Assembly: GCF_003594875.1 (NCBI RefSeq)
Contig: NZ_QZEY01000003.1
Location: 558,001 to 622,000, forward strand
Reading direction: 5' to 3'
Length of the DNA stretch: 64,000 nucleotides
DNA from: Bailinhaonella thermotolerans
GTDB lineage: Bacteria; Actinomycetota; Actinomycetes; Streptosporangiales; Streptosporangiaceae
Below the pieces are notes generated by a model. That model searched no databases. It had not been told where the DNA came from and worked only from the letters and a program-made list of their open reading frames with translations. A program made the translations under genes and the position numbers. Below are positions 31,585 to 40,271 of the stretch, piece by piece. Every line of letters starts with the position of its first letter. Positions within the stretch are counted from its first letter, which is position 1.

Positions 31585-33237
31585 ATGCACGAGCCTGAGC
31601 CTCCTCGGCAGGACCCGCCGTCTCCCGACGCCCCGGCCGGCGAGGAGTCCCACCCCGCCCCGCCCGCCCGCCCCGACTTCGCCCCGCCCGACGGGTCGCT
31701 CCCGTACGCCGGGGGAGGGTCCGGCGAGCCGTACCGCGCGGACGCGGGGACCGGCCGGCCGGACGCGCCGGGCGCGCCGGGTCAGGGATCGCCCGCCCAG
31801 GGCGCGCCGGGCCAGGGGACGCCGGCCCAGCCGGACCAGGCGACGCCCGCGTGGGCGCTGCCGGGGGACCCCGCGCCGCAGGCCCCGCGCGAGCCGTACG
31901 GCGGCGGCCCCCACGACGGCGACCGCCCGCACCAGGGCGCCCAGCCGTACGGCGGGCCGCAGGACGCCGCCGGTCAGCCCCACGCCGCCGGTCAGCCCTA
32001 CGGCGGGGGCCAGGCGTATCCCGGGAATGCGCCCTACCCCGCGGCCACGCCGTACCCCGGGAACGCGTACCCCGGGAACGCGTACCCCGGGAACGCGTAC
32101 CCCGGGAACGCGCCGCACCCGGGCGGGCAACCGTACGGCGGCGGGCCGTACGCCGGGAACCAGCCTCACGGTCCCTACCAGGGCGGTCCCTACCAGGGCG
32201 GCCCCCACCAGCAGCCGTACCAGCGGCAGCCGGGGCAGCCCCACTACCCGGGCGCGGGCCCGTGGCAGCAGTGGGGCCCGCCGCCGCCCCCGCAGCCGTG
32301 GATCCAGTCCGCGCCGCCCGGGGCGACGTTCGACCACCTCGCGCGCAACCCGCTGAACCGCTGGTGGCGGCCGGTGCTGGGCGCGGTGATGATCGTGGTC
32401 GGCGCGTTCGTCGTCGTGCTCGCGCTCTTCCTCGTGGCGATGCTGTTCGCCCAGGTCACGGGCATCGAGCTGGTCACCAGCGGCGACCGGGTCTTCGAGG
32501 AGCCGCTGCTGGACCTGGCGCTCCAGCTCGCCTCGATCGCGCTGCTCATCCCGATCGTCTTCGGCGTGACCTGGCTGATCCAGCGGCGGCCCGTCGGCGG
32601 CCTGACGTCGGTGCTCTACCGCGTGCGCTGGGGCTGGCTGCTGCGCTGCGCCGGGGTCGCGGTGATCGCCGTGGTGCTCGCCGAGCTGACCCGCGTCCTC
32701 GTCTACACCGCGACCGGCGAGGAGGTGGGCGACCTGTTCGGCTGGGCCGGGTGGGGCACGTTCCTGCCGGCGCTGGCCGTCGTGCTGGTGCTGGTGCCGT
32801 TCCAGGCGGCCGCCGAGGAGTACGTCTTCCGCGGCTGGCTGCTCCAGGCGTTCGGCGCGTTCCTGCGCAGCCCGTGGGCGGGGATCGTGGTCGGCGCGGT
32901 GCCGTTCATGCTGCTGCACGGCTACGAGGTCTGGGGCAAGGTGGACGTCTTCGCGTTCGCCGTGGTCGCGGGCTGGCTGACGGTGCGCACCGGCGGCCTG
33001 GAGGCGGCGATCGGCCTGCACGTGGTCAACAACATCGCGGCGTTCCTCCCGAGCGCCGCCGCCGGCAAGCTCGACGACGCGCTCATCCAGGGCGAGGTCC
33101 CCTGGCAGGCCATCGCCGGCACGATCGTCCAGCTCGGCGTCTTCTCCGTCGCCGTGATCCTCCTGGCCCGCCGGGGCCGGGTCGACGTCGTGACCCCGCG
33201 CCCGGTCACCGCCGAGCCCGCCGCCGCCTCCGCCTGA
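31585..33237 (+). CDS. CPBP-family intramembrane metalloprotease with long disordered N-terminus
   Basis: ATG 31585 gives 550 residues. Residues 1-245 are Pro/Gly/Tyr/Gln-rich, including four exact YPGNA repeats. About eight membrane helices follow. The CPBP (Rce1-like) catalytic signature is present: Glu411-Glu412 in AAEEYVFRGW, His445 in PFMLLHGYE and His479 with Asn in HVVNN. These proteases cleave within the membrane, for example prenylated or bacteriocin-like substrates; the target is unknown. The low-complexity tail facing the cytosol could mediate assembly at the membrane. Confidence 0.88.
   Translation: MHEPEPPRQDPPSPDAPAGEESHPAPPARPDFAPPDGSLPYAGGGSGEPYRADAGTGRPDAPGAPGQGSPAQGAPGQGTPAQPDQATPAWALPGDPAPQAPREPYGGGPHDGDRPHQGAQPYGGPQDAAGQPHAAGQPYGGGQAYPGNAPYPAATPYPGNAYPGNAYPGNAYPGNAPHPGGQPYGGGPYAGNQPHGPYQGGPYQGGPHQQPYQRQPGQPHYPGAGPWQQWGPPPPPQPWIQSAPPGATFDHLARNPLNRWWRPVLGAVMIVVGAFVVVLALFLVAMLFAQVTGIELVTSGDRVFEEPLLDLALQLASIALLIPIVFGVTWLIQRRPVGGLTSVLYRVRWGWLLRCAGVAVIAVVLAELTRVLVYTATGEEVGDLFGWAGWGTFLPALAVVLVLVPFQAAAEEYVFRGWLLQAFGAFLRSPWAGIVVGAVPFMLLHGYEVWGKVDVFAFAVVAGWLTVRTGGLEAAIGLHVVNNIAAFLPSAAAGKLDDALIQGEVPWQAIAGTIVQLGVFSVAVILLARRGRVDVVTPRPVTAEPAAASA
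32050..32109. repeat. four in-frame 15-bp repeats in the CPBP gene
   Basis: The 15-bp unit TACCCCGGGAACGCG recurs in exact copies, giving (P/A)YPGN pentapeptides from 32050 to 32109. DNA identity suggests recent expansion in the disordered region. Confidence 0.9.
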
Positions 33238-33364
33238 CCTCTGGCCGGCCTCCGCCTGCACCCCGGGGCGGCCCCGGCTCACGCCGTACGACATGAGTCC
33301 GCGCGGCGCGGGCCGCCCGGGGGTGGGCGCGGGCGCGGACCTTCCCAACGGGCCCGGTGGCGTG

Positions 33365-33383
33365 ACTAGATTTACGTTCTAGT
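33365..33383. promoter_or_regulatory. palindrome upstream of the acyl-CoA dehydrogenase gene
   Basis: ACTAGATTTACGTTCTAGT is a 6-bp perfect inverted repeat (ACTAGA/TCTAGT) with a 7-bp centre, 23 bp before the start. It is AT-rich against the surrounding GC and has the size of a TetR-type operator. No regulator gene is adjacent, so the binder is unknown. Confidence 0.55.
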
Positions 33384-33406
33384 TACCCGCTGGGAAAGGG
33401 AGCGCC

Positions 33407-34594
33407 ATGGGCCGTCTCGCTCAGACCGAGGGATTGACCGACGTCCAGCAGGAGATCCTCGACACCGTCCGCAGGTTCGTGGACAAGGAGATCATCCCGG
33501 TCGCCGGGGAACTGGAACGCCGGGACGCCTACCCCGAGCAGATCGTCTCCGGCATGGCCGGGCTCGGCCTGTTCGGGCTGATGATCGACGAGGAGTACGG
33601 CGGGCTGGGCGAGTCGCTCCTGACGTACGCCCTGGTGGTGGAGGAGATCGCGCGCGGCTGGATGAGCGTCAGCGGCATCCTCAACACCCACTTCATCGTG
33701 GCCTACATGATCGGCAGGCACGGCACGCCCGAGCAGCGCGAGCGCCTGCTCCCGAGGATGGCCGAGGGCTCGGTCCGCGGCGCGTTCTCCATGTCGGAGC
33801 CCGGCTGTGGCTCGGACGTGGCGGCCATCCAGACCCGGGCGGTGCCGGACGGCGACTCCTACGTGATCGACGGCCAGAAGATGTGGCTCACCAACGGCGC
33901 CAGCTCCCACGTGATCGCGACCCTGGTCAAGACCGACCCGGCGGCCGGGCACCGCGGCATGACGACGTTCCTGGTCGAGAAGGAGCCCGGGTACGGCGAG
34001 GTCGCCCCCGGCCTGACCATCCCCGGCAAGATCGACAAGCTCGGGTACAAGGGCGTGGAGACGACGGAGCTGGTCTTCGACGGGTTCCGGGTCCCGGCGG
34101 CGAGCGTGCTCGGCGGGGAGCCGGGACGGGGCTTCTACCAGATGATGGACGGCATCGAGGTGGGCCGGGTCAACGTGGCCGCGCGCGCCGCCGGGGTGGC
34201 GAGGCGCGCGTTCGAGCTGGCCGTGGCGTACGCCCAGCAGCGGGAGACGTTCGGGAAGAAGATCGCCGAGCACCAGGCGGTGATGTTCCGGCTGGCCGAG
34301 ATGGCGACGAAGGTCGAGGCGGCGCACCAGATGGTGGTGATGGCGGCGCGGCGCAAGGACTCCGGGGAGCGCAACGACCTGGAGGCGGGCATGGCGAAGT
34401 ACCTCGCGAGCGAGTACTGCAAGGAGGTCGTGGAGGACGCCTTCCGGGTCCACGGCGGGTATGCCTACTCCAAGGAATACGAGATCGAGCGGCTGTACCG
34501 CGACGCGCCCATGTTGCTGATCGGCGAGGGCACGGCGGACATCCAGAAGATGATCATCGGCAGGCGGCTGCTCGAGGAGTACCGATCACAGTAG
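33407..34594 (+). CDS. acyl-CoA dehydrogenase
   Basis: The 395-residue flavoprotein starts at ATG 33407. The N-terminal helical domain, the middle beta domain with FAD and acyl contact motifs (RGAFSMSEPGCGSDVAAIQT, KMWLTNGASSHVIATLVKTD) and the C-terminal domain (YAQQRETFGKKIAEHQAVMF; GGYAYSKEYEIERLYRDAPM; IGEGTADIQKMIIGRRLL) are all intact. It introduces a 2,3-double bond into an acyl-CoA and passes electrons to ETF. The chain specificity cannot be read. It lies nine bases before the DUF2332 gene in one operon. Confidence 0.92.
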   Translation: MGRLAQTEGLTDVQQEILDTVRRFVDKEIIPVAGELERRDAYPEQIVSGMAGLGLFGLMIDEEYGGLGESLLTYALVVEEIARGWMSVSGILNTHFIVAYMIGRHGTPEQRERLLPRMAEGSVRGAFSMSEPGCGSDVAAIQTRAVPDGDSYVIDGQKMWLTNGASSHVIATLVKTDPAAGHRGMTTFLVEKEPGYGEVAPGLTIPGKIDKLGYKGVETTELVFDGFRVPAASVLGGEPGRGFYQMMDGIEVGRVNVAARAAGVARRAFELAVAYAQQRETFGKKIAEHQAVMFRLAEMATKVEAAHQMVVMAARRKDSGERNDLEAGMAKYLASEYCKEVVEDAFRVHGGYAYSKEYEIERLYRDAPMLLIGEGTADIQKMIIGRRLLEEYRSQ

Positions 34595-34603
34595 GGTGCC
34601 GCG

Positions 34604-35671
34604 GTGGACAGTACTGATCCCCTCGACGCGCTGCTCCCGCTGGAAGGGCGGCTGCGGCGGCAGGCCCGCGCCTGCGCCCGGCTCGGCTCGCCGATGTACG
34701 CCGAGCTGCTGACCGAGGCCGCGGCCGACGTCGCCCGGGGCGGGGTGGTCGCGCACGTGCTCTCCGGCCACGAGGACGCCCCCGAGCGGGCGGCGCTGGC
34801 GCTCCGCCTGCTCGGCGCGGTGCACCGGCTCGTGCTGGAGGGCCGCGTGCCGGAACTCGCCGTCTACTACCCGAGCGTCGGCGGCACGGCGGACCCGCTC
34901 AAGGCCTGGCCGGTGTTCCACCGGGTGCTGGAGACCCACGAGGCCGAGATCCGCGCCCGCCTCGACGCGCCGCCGCAGACGAACGAGGTGGGCAGGTCCG
35001 CGCCGCTGCTGGGCGGGCTGCTGCGCATCGCCGCCGAGACCCGCCTGCCGGTTCGGCTGCTGGAGATCGGCACCAGCGCGGGCCTCAACCTGCGCTTCGA
35101 CCACTTCCGCTACGACCTCGGGAGCCGGGTGTACGGCCCGGCGGTCTCGCCCGTGCTGCTCTCCCCGGCGTGGACCAACTCGGGCCCGCCACTGGACGCC
35201 CCGCTGGAGGTGGCCGAGCGGATCGGCTGCGACCCGATGCCGATCGACGGGGCCAGCCCGGAGGGGCGGCTCGGGCTCCTGTCGTACGTCTGGCCGGACC
35301 AGCCCGACCGCATCGCCCGGCTGCGCGGCGCGTGCGAGGTCGCCGAACGCGTCCCCGCCACGCTGGTCCGCGCCGGCGGGGCCGACTTCCTCGCGGACCT
35401 GGCCCCGGCGGAGGGCGTGGTCACCGTCGTCTGGCACTCGATCATGCGGCAGTACGTCACCCCCGCCGAGTGGCGCACGATCGAGGGCAGCCTCTCCCGG
35501 GCGGGCGAGGCCGCGACGCCCCGGGCTCCGGTGGCGCATCTGGCGTTCGAGCCGCGCCGCGACGACGACGGAGTCGTGATCTTCGAGGTGACCCTGCGGC
35601 TGTGGCCGGGGGGTGAGCCGCGCGTGATCGGCACGGCCCCCCCGCATGGCCTCCCGGTGACATGGAACTGA
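34604..35671 (+). CDS. DUF2332 protein
   Basis: GTG 34604 gives 355 residues of the DUF2332 family (LARLGSPMYAELL-like start; VEGRVPELAVYYPSVGGTA-type motif; QTNEVGRSAPLLGGLLRIAA; LLEIGTSAGLNLRFDHFRYD). The segment LLEIGTSAGLNL resembles a SAM-binding motif I, and VTVVWHSIMRQYVTP follows, so a methyltransferase-like Rossmann fold is plausible. Function is unknown. It is cotranscribed with the acyl-CoA dehydrogenase (nine-base gap), a pairing I recall from other actinomycetes. Confidence 0.85.
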   Translation: MDSTDPLDALLPLEGRLRRQARACARLGSPMYAELLTEAAADVARGGVVAHVLSGHEDAPERAALALRLLGAVHRLVLEGRVPELAVYYPSVGGTADPLKAWPVFHRVLETHEAEIRARLDAPPQTNEVGRSAPLLGGLLRIAAETRLPVRLLEIGTSAGLNLRFDHFRYDLGSRVYGPAVSPVLLSPAWTNSGPPLDAPLEVAERIGCDPMPIDGASPEGRLGLLSYVWPDQPDRIARLRGACEVAERVPATLVRAGGADFLADLAPAEGVVTVVWHSIMRQYVTPAEWRTIEGSLSRAGEAATPRAPVAHLAFEPRRDDDGVVIFEVTLRLWPGGEPRVIGTAPPHGLPVTWN

Positions 35672-35895
35672 CCTTTCGCGCCCCCGCCCAGGCCACGGAA
35701 TGCCCGACACGACAGGGGTTCCCGCGCGAGTGATCACGCATCGGCGGCTGGGTATCAGTATGATCGCGCACGGTTTGTCGCTCGGCTCGGCGGTTGCGGC
35801 GCTCTGTTGACGATCGTGGTGTTCGGCCCAGGAATGCCGGGGAACTTGCCTGGCTCCGGGGCCGGGGTAGGCTGCCCAAAGAGGAGGTACAGAGC

Positions 35896-38800
35896 GTGGC
35901 CTCGGACCCCCGCGACCCGCGCTCGTCGGGTTCGTCCCCAGACGACGCCGACAGTGAGCCCGCGCCTCCCTCACGCGCGTCCCAAGAGCCTCCGCCACCC
36001 CTCGAACACCGCCCGCCCGGCCCCCGCCCGGACTCCGGCTCCGGCGCCGACGACCTCACCAGCGGCTCCGCCGACGGCGCCCCCCACCGCTCCTCCGCCG
36101 ACGAGCCGCCCCGCCGCGGCATGCCGTACGGCGGGCGCGGGGCCGAGGACGAGTCCCACTCCTGGACCCGGCCGCCCTACGAGCGTCCCCGCGAGACCCG
36201 GCCCCGGCACAGCCGCACCATGCCCTACTCCGCGCCGCCCCCCGACGACGCGCCCGAACTGGGCCCCTGGGACAAGCTCGTGGCCACCGGCCGCCCCCGC
36301 CCCCGTCCCCCCGTCGGCGTCGACCCGGGCGCCGTACGGCCCGAGCCCCGCGAGGAGCGCCGCAGGCCGGTGAGCAGGGGCGAGGGCGCCGTCGTCCTCC
36401 CCGGCCCCGGTTACCGGCCCGGGCCGGCGGCGGAGCCCGCCGCGGGACCCGGCGGAACCCCCGACGCCGCCGCGTCCGCCGAGCCCGCCGCGCCCACCGA
36501 GCCGATCAAGCCGGTCGACTCCGGCGAGCCCGCCGCCCCGGCCGACGCCGTGCGCGAGGCCGCGGGGCCCGGCGGGGCCAAGCCGCCGCCCGACCTGCCC
36601 CGGCACCGCAGCGAGCCGCTCGCGCCCGACGCCCCGCCCAAGGAGCGGGTGAAGGGCACGCCGAAGGCGCCGGGCAAGGGCCGCAAGGCGCGCTCGCTGC
36701 GCGACGTCGTCCAGCCCGCCGGGAAGACCGCCCCGGCCGAGGCGCCGCCGGCCGCCCCGGGGGACAAGCTCGTCGCCTCCGGCCCGCCGCGCCGCCGCGC
36801 GCTACGGGGAGGGGACGAGCGGCGCTCGCCGTTCACCCGGCGCACCTCGCCCCCGCCGCCCCGCCCGCCCCGGCGGCGGCGCGGCAGCGGGCTGGTCGTG
36901 CCCCTGCTCGTGCTGGCGATCGTGCTGGTCGGCGCGGGGGCGGGCCTCGTCGTCTTCAACTGGATGGAACGCCCGCAGGCGCCCGCCCGCTCCGGATTGA
37001 CGCTCGCCGCCGGGGAGGTCACCCCGATCGACCAGTCGCTGCCCGCCATCGACGGCGCGCGGGGCGACGGGGCGCGGCAGGCGCTGCGCGACGTCGGCGC
37101 GGTCGGATCGGCCATGGTCGCGGTCGGCAGCGACACCGCGAGCGTGATCCCGCGCCCGCTGTTCCTGGTGTCCCAGGACTCGGGGCGGAGCTGGCGCATG
37201 GCCTCGGTCACCGGCGCGACCGGCGGAGAGCCCGTCGCCGCGACCGCCGACCAGGTGGCCGGGGGACCGCTCGGCTGGGTGGCGGTCAGCTCCTGGGAGT
37301 CGTTCGCCGGGATGTGGACCAGCGCCGACGGCCGGAGCTGGAAGGCGCTGCCGCCCTCCGCGCTGGGCGCGTTCCGGCCCGGGGACCACGTCGCCGACCT
37401 CGCCGCGACGCCCACCGGATTCGTGGCCGTCGGCCGTACGGCGGCGGCGCCCGGCGCGGACCGGGCCTCTCCCGTCGCGTGGTTCTCGCCCGACGGGCGG
37501 AGCTGGCGGCGCATCGAGGCCGGCTCGATCGGCCGCCCGGAGCTCGTGGGACCGCTGAACGACGTGGTCGCGCGCGGCAACGTCGTGGTGGCGCTGTCGG
37601 AGTCGCCCGGCGACTCGCAGAAGTCGATCGTGCTGCGCTCGGTCAACGGCGGCCGCGACTGGCAGCCGGTGGCCGCCCAGATCCAGAACCTCACCCCGCA
37701 GGACGGCGGGCTGGCCGCGGTGAAGGACGGGTTCGTGCTGATCCCGGCCATCCAGCGGCCCGGCGGGGCCAACGCGCCGCTGCCGGTCTGGTGCTCCTCC
37801 GACGGCGAGCGCTGGCAGGCCTGCGGGTCGATGAGCGGGCTGGGGTACGACGGCGCGGGCGTGCGCGCGGTGGCCGGGAACGGCGCGTCGGCGGCGGCCG
37901 TGGTCGAGGTGGGCCTCGGCAGGTTCGCCGTCTACACCAGCGCCGACGGCAAGCGGTGGAACCGGTCGCACGACCTGGGCCAGATGAGCGGCGGCCAGCT
38001 CAACGGGCTCGCCGTGGCCTCCGACGGCGGCCTGGCGGTCGTGGGCGACCAGAGCGCCGCCGACGTGGACAACCGCCTGGTCCTGTGGCAGGCGTCGCGG
38101 GGCCGCCCGGCCGAGCAGGTGCAGGCGGGCGGCGTCGAGGGGCTGCGCCGGCCCTGGCGGCGGGCCAACCGGCTGGTCGCGGGCGACGGGCAGCTCGTGC
38201 TCGTCGGCGGCTCCCACGGCGACGCCGCGATCTGGACCAGCCCCGGCGGCGGGTCCTGGACCCGGGCCGCCCACGACCCGGGCACCTTCGGCGGCGACGG
38301 CCGCCAGGAGCTCCTGGACGTGGCGCGCGGCCCGCGCGGCTGGCTCGCGGTCGGCAGCACGAGCCCCGAGGCCGACCGTACGGCGGCGCTCATGGTGACC
38401 TCGGCGGACGGCAAGGCCTGGCGCAGGGTCGGCAGCCCGGCGCTCCAGCCCACCGGCGACGACAACCGCTCCCTGGCGGCCTCGGCGGTCGCCGCCGGCG
38501 CCAAGGGCTACGTCATCGCGGGCACCGACAACGCCTCCGGCGCGGAGAGCCCGGCCCTGTGGCACTCGGCCGACCTGCGCGGCTTCACCCGCGTGACGGG
38601 CCTGCCCTCCGGGGCCTCCGGCGTGCGCCTGCACGACGTGGCGGCCACGGCCACCGGCTTCGTCGCGGTGGGCGGCGCGGGCTCCGGCGAACGCGAGACC
38701 GCCGTCGTCTGGACCTCCGCGGACGGCCGCGCGTGGACGGCCGGCGCCAAGATCGTCCCCTCCGGGGCGCAGGAGACCGGGCTGCGCCACGTGGTCGCGC

Positions 38801-39192
38801 GCGGCGACGCGGTCACCGCCGTCGGCCTGGCCCGCAGGGGCGGGGACCGGGTGCCGTTCTCGGCGGTCTCCTCCGACGGCGGGCGCACCTGGACCACGCA
38901 CTGGTTCCCCCGCTCCGGCGAAGCCGAGATCGACGACCTGGTCGCGACGGCGTACGGACTGGTCGCGGTCGGGGCCTCCGGCTCCCCGGGCACGCAGGAC
39001 AGCGCCGCGTGGACCTCCGCCGACGGCGAGACCTGGGAGCGCCGCAGCCCCACCGGCACCGGCCTGTCCGGCCCCGGGGTGCAGCGCCTCGACGGGGTCA
39101 CGGTGGTCGGGGAGCAGGTCGTGGCGATCGGCCGCAGCACCACCTACACCCAGGACCACGTGACCCTGTGGCGCTCCACGCTGCGCCGCTGA
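35896..39192 (+). CDS. 1098-residue membrane-anchored protein with extracytoplasmic Asp-box (sialidase/BNR-like) propeller
   Basis: I choose GTG 35896 because GAGGAGGT precedes it. Residues 1-330 are cytosolic, Pro/Ala-rich and probably disordered, with the motif DKLVA(T/S)G at about 125 and 290. One membrane helix follows (LVVPLLVLAIVLVGAGAGLV, about 333-355). The rest is exported and built from at least ten repeats ending in Asp-box-like S-x-D-G-x-x-W: SADGRSW, SPDGRSW, SSDGERW, SADGKRW, SADGKAW, SADGRAW, SADGETW and variants. These are typical of beta-propellers. No sialidase catalytic residues are evident, so binding or scaffold use is more likely than hydrolysis. It is preceded by a 224-bp spacer. 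Confidence 0.8.
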   Translation: MASDPRDPRSSGSSPDDADSEPAPPSRASQEPPPPLEHRPPGPRPDSGSGADDLTSGSADGAPHRSSADEPPRRGMPYGGRGAEDESHSWTRPPYERPRETRPRHSRTMPYSAPPPDDAPELGPWDKLVATGRPRPRPPVGVDPGAVRPEPREERRRPVSRGEGAVVLPGPGYRPGPAAEPAAGPGGTPDAAASAEPAAPTEPIKPVDSGEPAAPADAVREAAGPGGAKPPPDLPRHRSEPLAPDAPPKERVKGTPKAPGKGRKARSLRDVVQPAGKTAPAEAPPAAPGDKLVASGPPRRRALRGGDERRSPFTRRTSPPPPRPPRRRRGSGLVVPLLVLAIVLVGAGAGLVVFNWMERPQAPARSGLTLAAGEVTPIDQSLPAIDGARGDGARQALRDVGAVGSAMVAVGSDTASVIPRPLFLVSQDSGRSWRMASVTGATGGEPVAATADQVAGGPLGWVAVSSWESFAGMWTSADGRSWKALPPSALGAFRPGDHVADLAATPTGFVAVGRTAAAPGADRASPVAWFSPDGRSWRRIEAGSIGRPELVGPLNDVVARGNVVVALSESPGDSQKSIVLRSVNGGRDWQPVAAQIQNLTPQDGGLAAVKDGFVLIPAIQRPGGANAPLPVWCSSDGERWQACGSMSGLGYDGAGVRAVAGNGASAAAVVEVGLGRFAVYTSADGKRWNRSHDLGQMSGGQLNGLAVASDGGLAVVGDQSAADVDNRLVLWQASRGRPAEQVQAGGVEGLRRPWRRANRLVAGDGQLVLVGGSHGDAAIWTSPGGGSWTRAAHDPGTFGGDGRQELLDVARGPRGWLAVGSTSPEADRTAALMVTSADGKAWRRVGSPALQPTGDDNRSLAASAVAAGAKGYVIAGTDNASGAESPALWHSADLRGFTRVTGLPSGASGVRLHDVAATATGFVAVGGAGSGERETAVVWTSADGRAWTAGAKIVPSGAQETGLRHVVARGDAVTAVGLARRGGDRVPFSAVSSDGGRTWTTHWFPRSGEAEIDDLVATAYGLVAVGASGSPGTQDSAAWTSADGETWERRSPTGTGLSGPGVQRLDGVTVVGEQVVAIGRSTTYTQDHVTLWRSTLRR

Positions 39193-39274
39193 TCACTTTT
39201 CCGCGCCGGGGCGGGCGCTCAGCCGTACCCACAGGTAACTTGTGCGGCAGGTCTTCGGGAGAGAGGCGGAGGGC

Positions 39275-39769
39275 ATGCGCTTCGGCAGGTACTTCGAGGA
39301 GTTCGAGGTCGGCGAGACGTACAAGCACTGGCCCGGCAAGACGGTCACCGAGTACGACGACCACCTGTTCTGCCTGCTCACCATGAACCACCACCCCCTC
39401 CACCTCGACGCGCACTACGCCGCCGAGGCGACGGAGTTCAAGCGCAACGTGGTCGTGGGCAACTACGTCTACTCCCTCCTGCTCGGCATGTCCGTCCCCG
39501 ACGTGTCCGGCAAGGCCATCGCCAACCTGGAGGTCGAGTCGCTGCGCCACGTGGCCCCCACCTTCCACGGCGACACGATCTACGGGGAGACCACGGTCCT
39601 GGCCAAGGCCGAGTCCCGTTCCAAGCCCGACCGGGGCGTCGTCGAGGTCGAGACCCGCGGCTACAAGCAGGACGGCACCGTCGTCTGCGTCTTCCGCCGC
39701 AAAATCATGGTCCCCAAACAACCCCAAGCCCCCGACCCCCCCTCCCGCCCCCAGCCCCGCCTCCCCTGA
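39275..39769 (+). CDS. MaoC-family (R)-hydratase / mesaconyl-CoA hydratase-like
   Basis: ATG 39275 with GGAGG before it gives 164 residues of a single hot-dog fold. The start (MRFGRYFEEFEVGETYKHWP) and LLTMNHHPLHLDAHYAAEAT contain the conserved hydratase Asn/His-type segment, followed by VVVGNYVYSLLLGMSVPD and ESLRHVAPTFHGDTIYGETT. MaoC-like enzymes hydrate enoyl-CoA thioesters. This pattern is close to the group annotated as mesaconyl-CoA hydratase, which would fit with the CoA-ester lyase at 20221, but that is inference. The C-terminus is Pro-rich and variable. Confidence 0.85.
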   Translation: MRFGRYFEEFEVGETYKHWPGKTVTEYDDHLFCLLTMNHHPLHLDAHYAAEATEFKRNVVVGNYVYSLLLGMSVPDVSGKAIANLEVESLRHVAPTFHGDTIYGETTVLAKAESRSKPDRGVVEVETRGYKQDGTVVCVFRRKIMVPKQPQAPDPPSRPQPRLP

Positions 39770-39799
39770 CCGCAGGACGCGCCGGCGTGCGTGGCGCGG

Positions 39800-40195
39800 T
39801 CAGGAGGGGAGGGCGTGCCAGGTGGTGAGGGCGGTCAGGAGGCCGGGGGCCAGGGGGAGGTGGTGGAGGTCCTCGGCGGTCACCCAGCGGGTTTCCAGGG
39901 CGTCGTCGCCGGGTCTCAGGGTGCCGCCGGTGGGGGTGGCGGCGTAGTCGTGGATGTCGTAGACGATTCCGGACGCGCCGGGGACGTCCACGCGGCCGAC
40001 CAGATCGCCCACCTCGATCTCCAGGCCGGTCTCCTCGCGCATCTCGCGGATCAGGGCCTCGGAGTCGGTCTCGCCGGGCTCCACCCGCCCGCCGGGCAGG
40101 GACCAGAGGCCCTGGCCAGGGGGGTTGGCGCGCTTGATCAGGAGGAGGCGGCGGGAGTCGTCGTGGACGACGGCGCCGACACAACGCATTCGCAT
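39800..40195 (-). CDS. NUDIX hydrolase, MutT-like
   Basis: The 131-residue protein from ATG 40195 has a complete NUDIX box: LPGGRVEPGETDSEALIREM followed by REETGLE (residues 33-57), with the metal-binding REETG glutamates. It begins MRMRCVGAVVHDDSRRLLLI and follows the MutT/DNA mismatch-type subgroup. It probably sanitises oxidised or unusual nucleotides, but the substrate is not evident. It is divergent from the DUF6758 gene. Confidence 0.87.
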   Translation of the reverse strand: MRMRCVGAVVHDDSRRLLLIKRANPPGQGLWSLPGGRVEPGETDSEALIREMREETGLEIEVGDLVGRVDVPGASGIVYDIHDYAATPTGGTLRPGDDALETRWVTAEDLHHLPLAPGLLTALTTWHALPS

Positions 40196-40271
40196 GGGAA
40201 TCGAAGATTACGTCCAGTTCACGGCATGTGCCCTTGACGTACGAGGGTAAGTCAGAGCACCGTCGGTAAGC

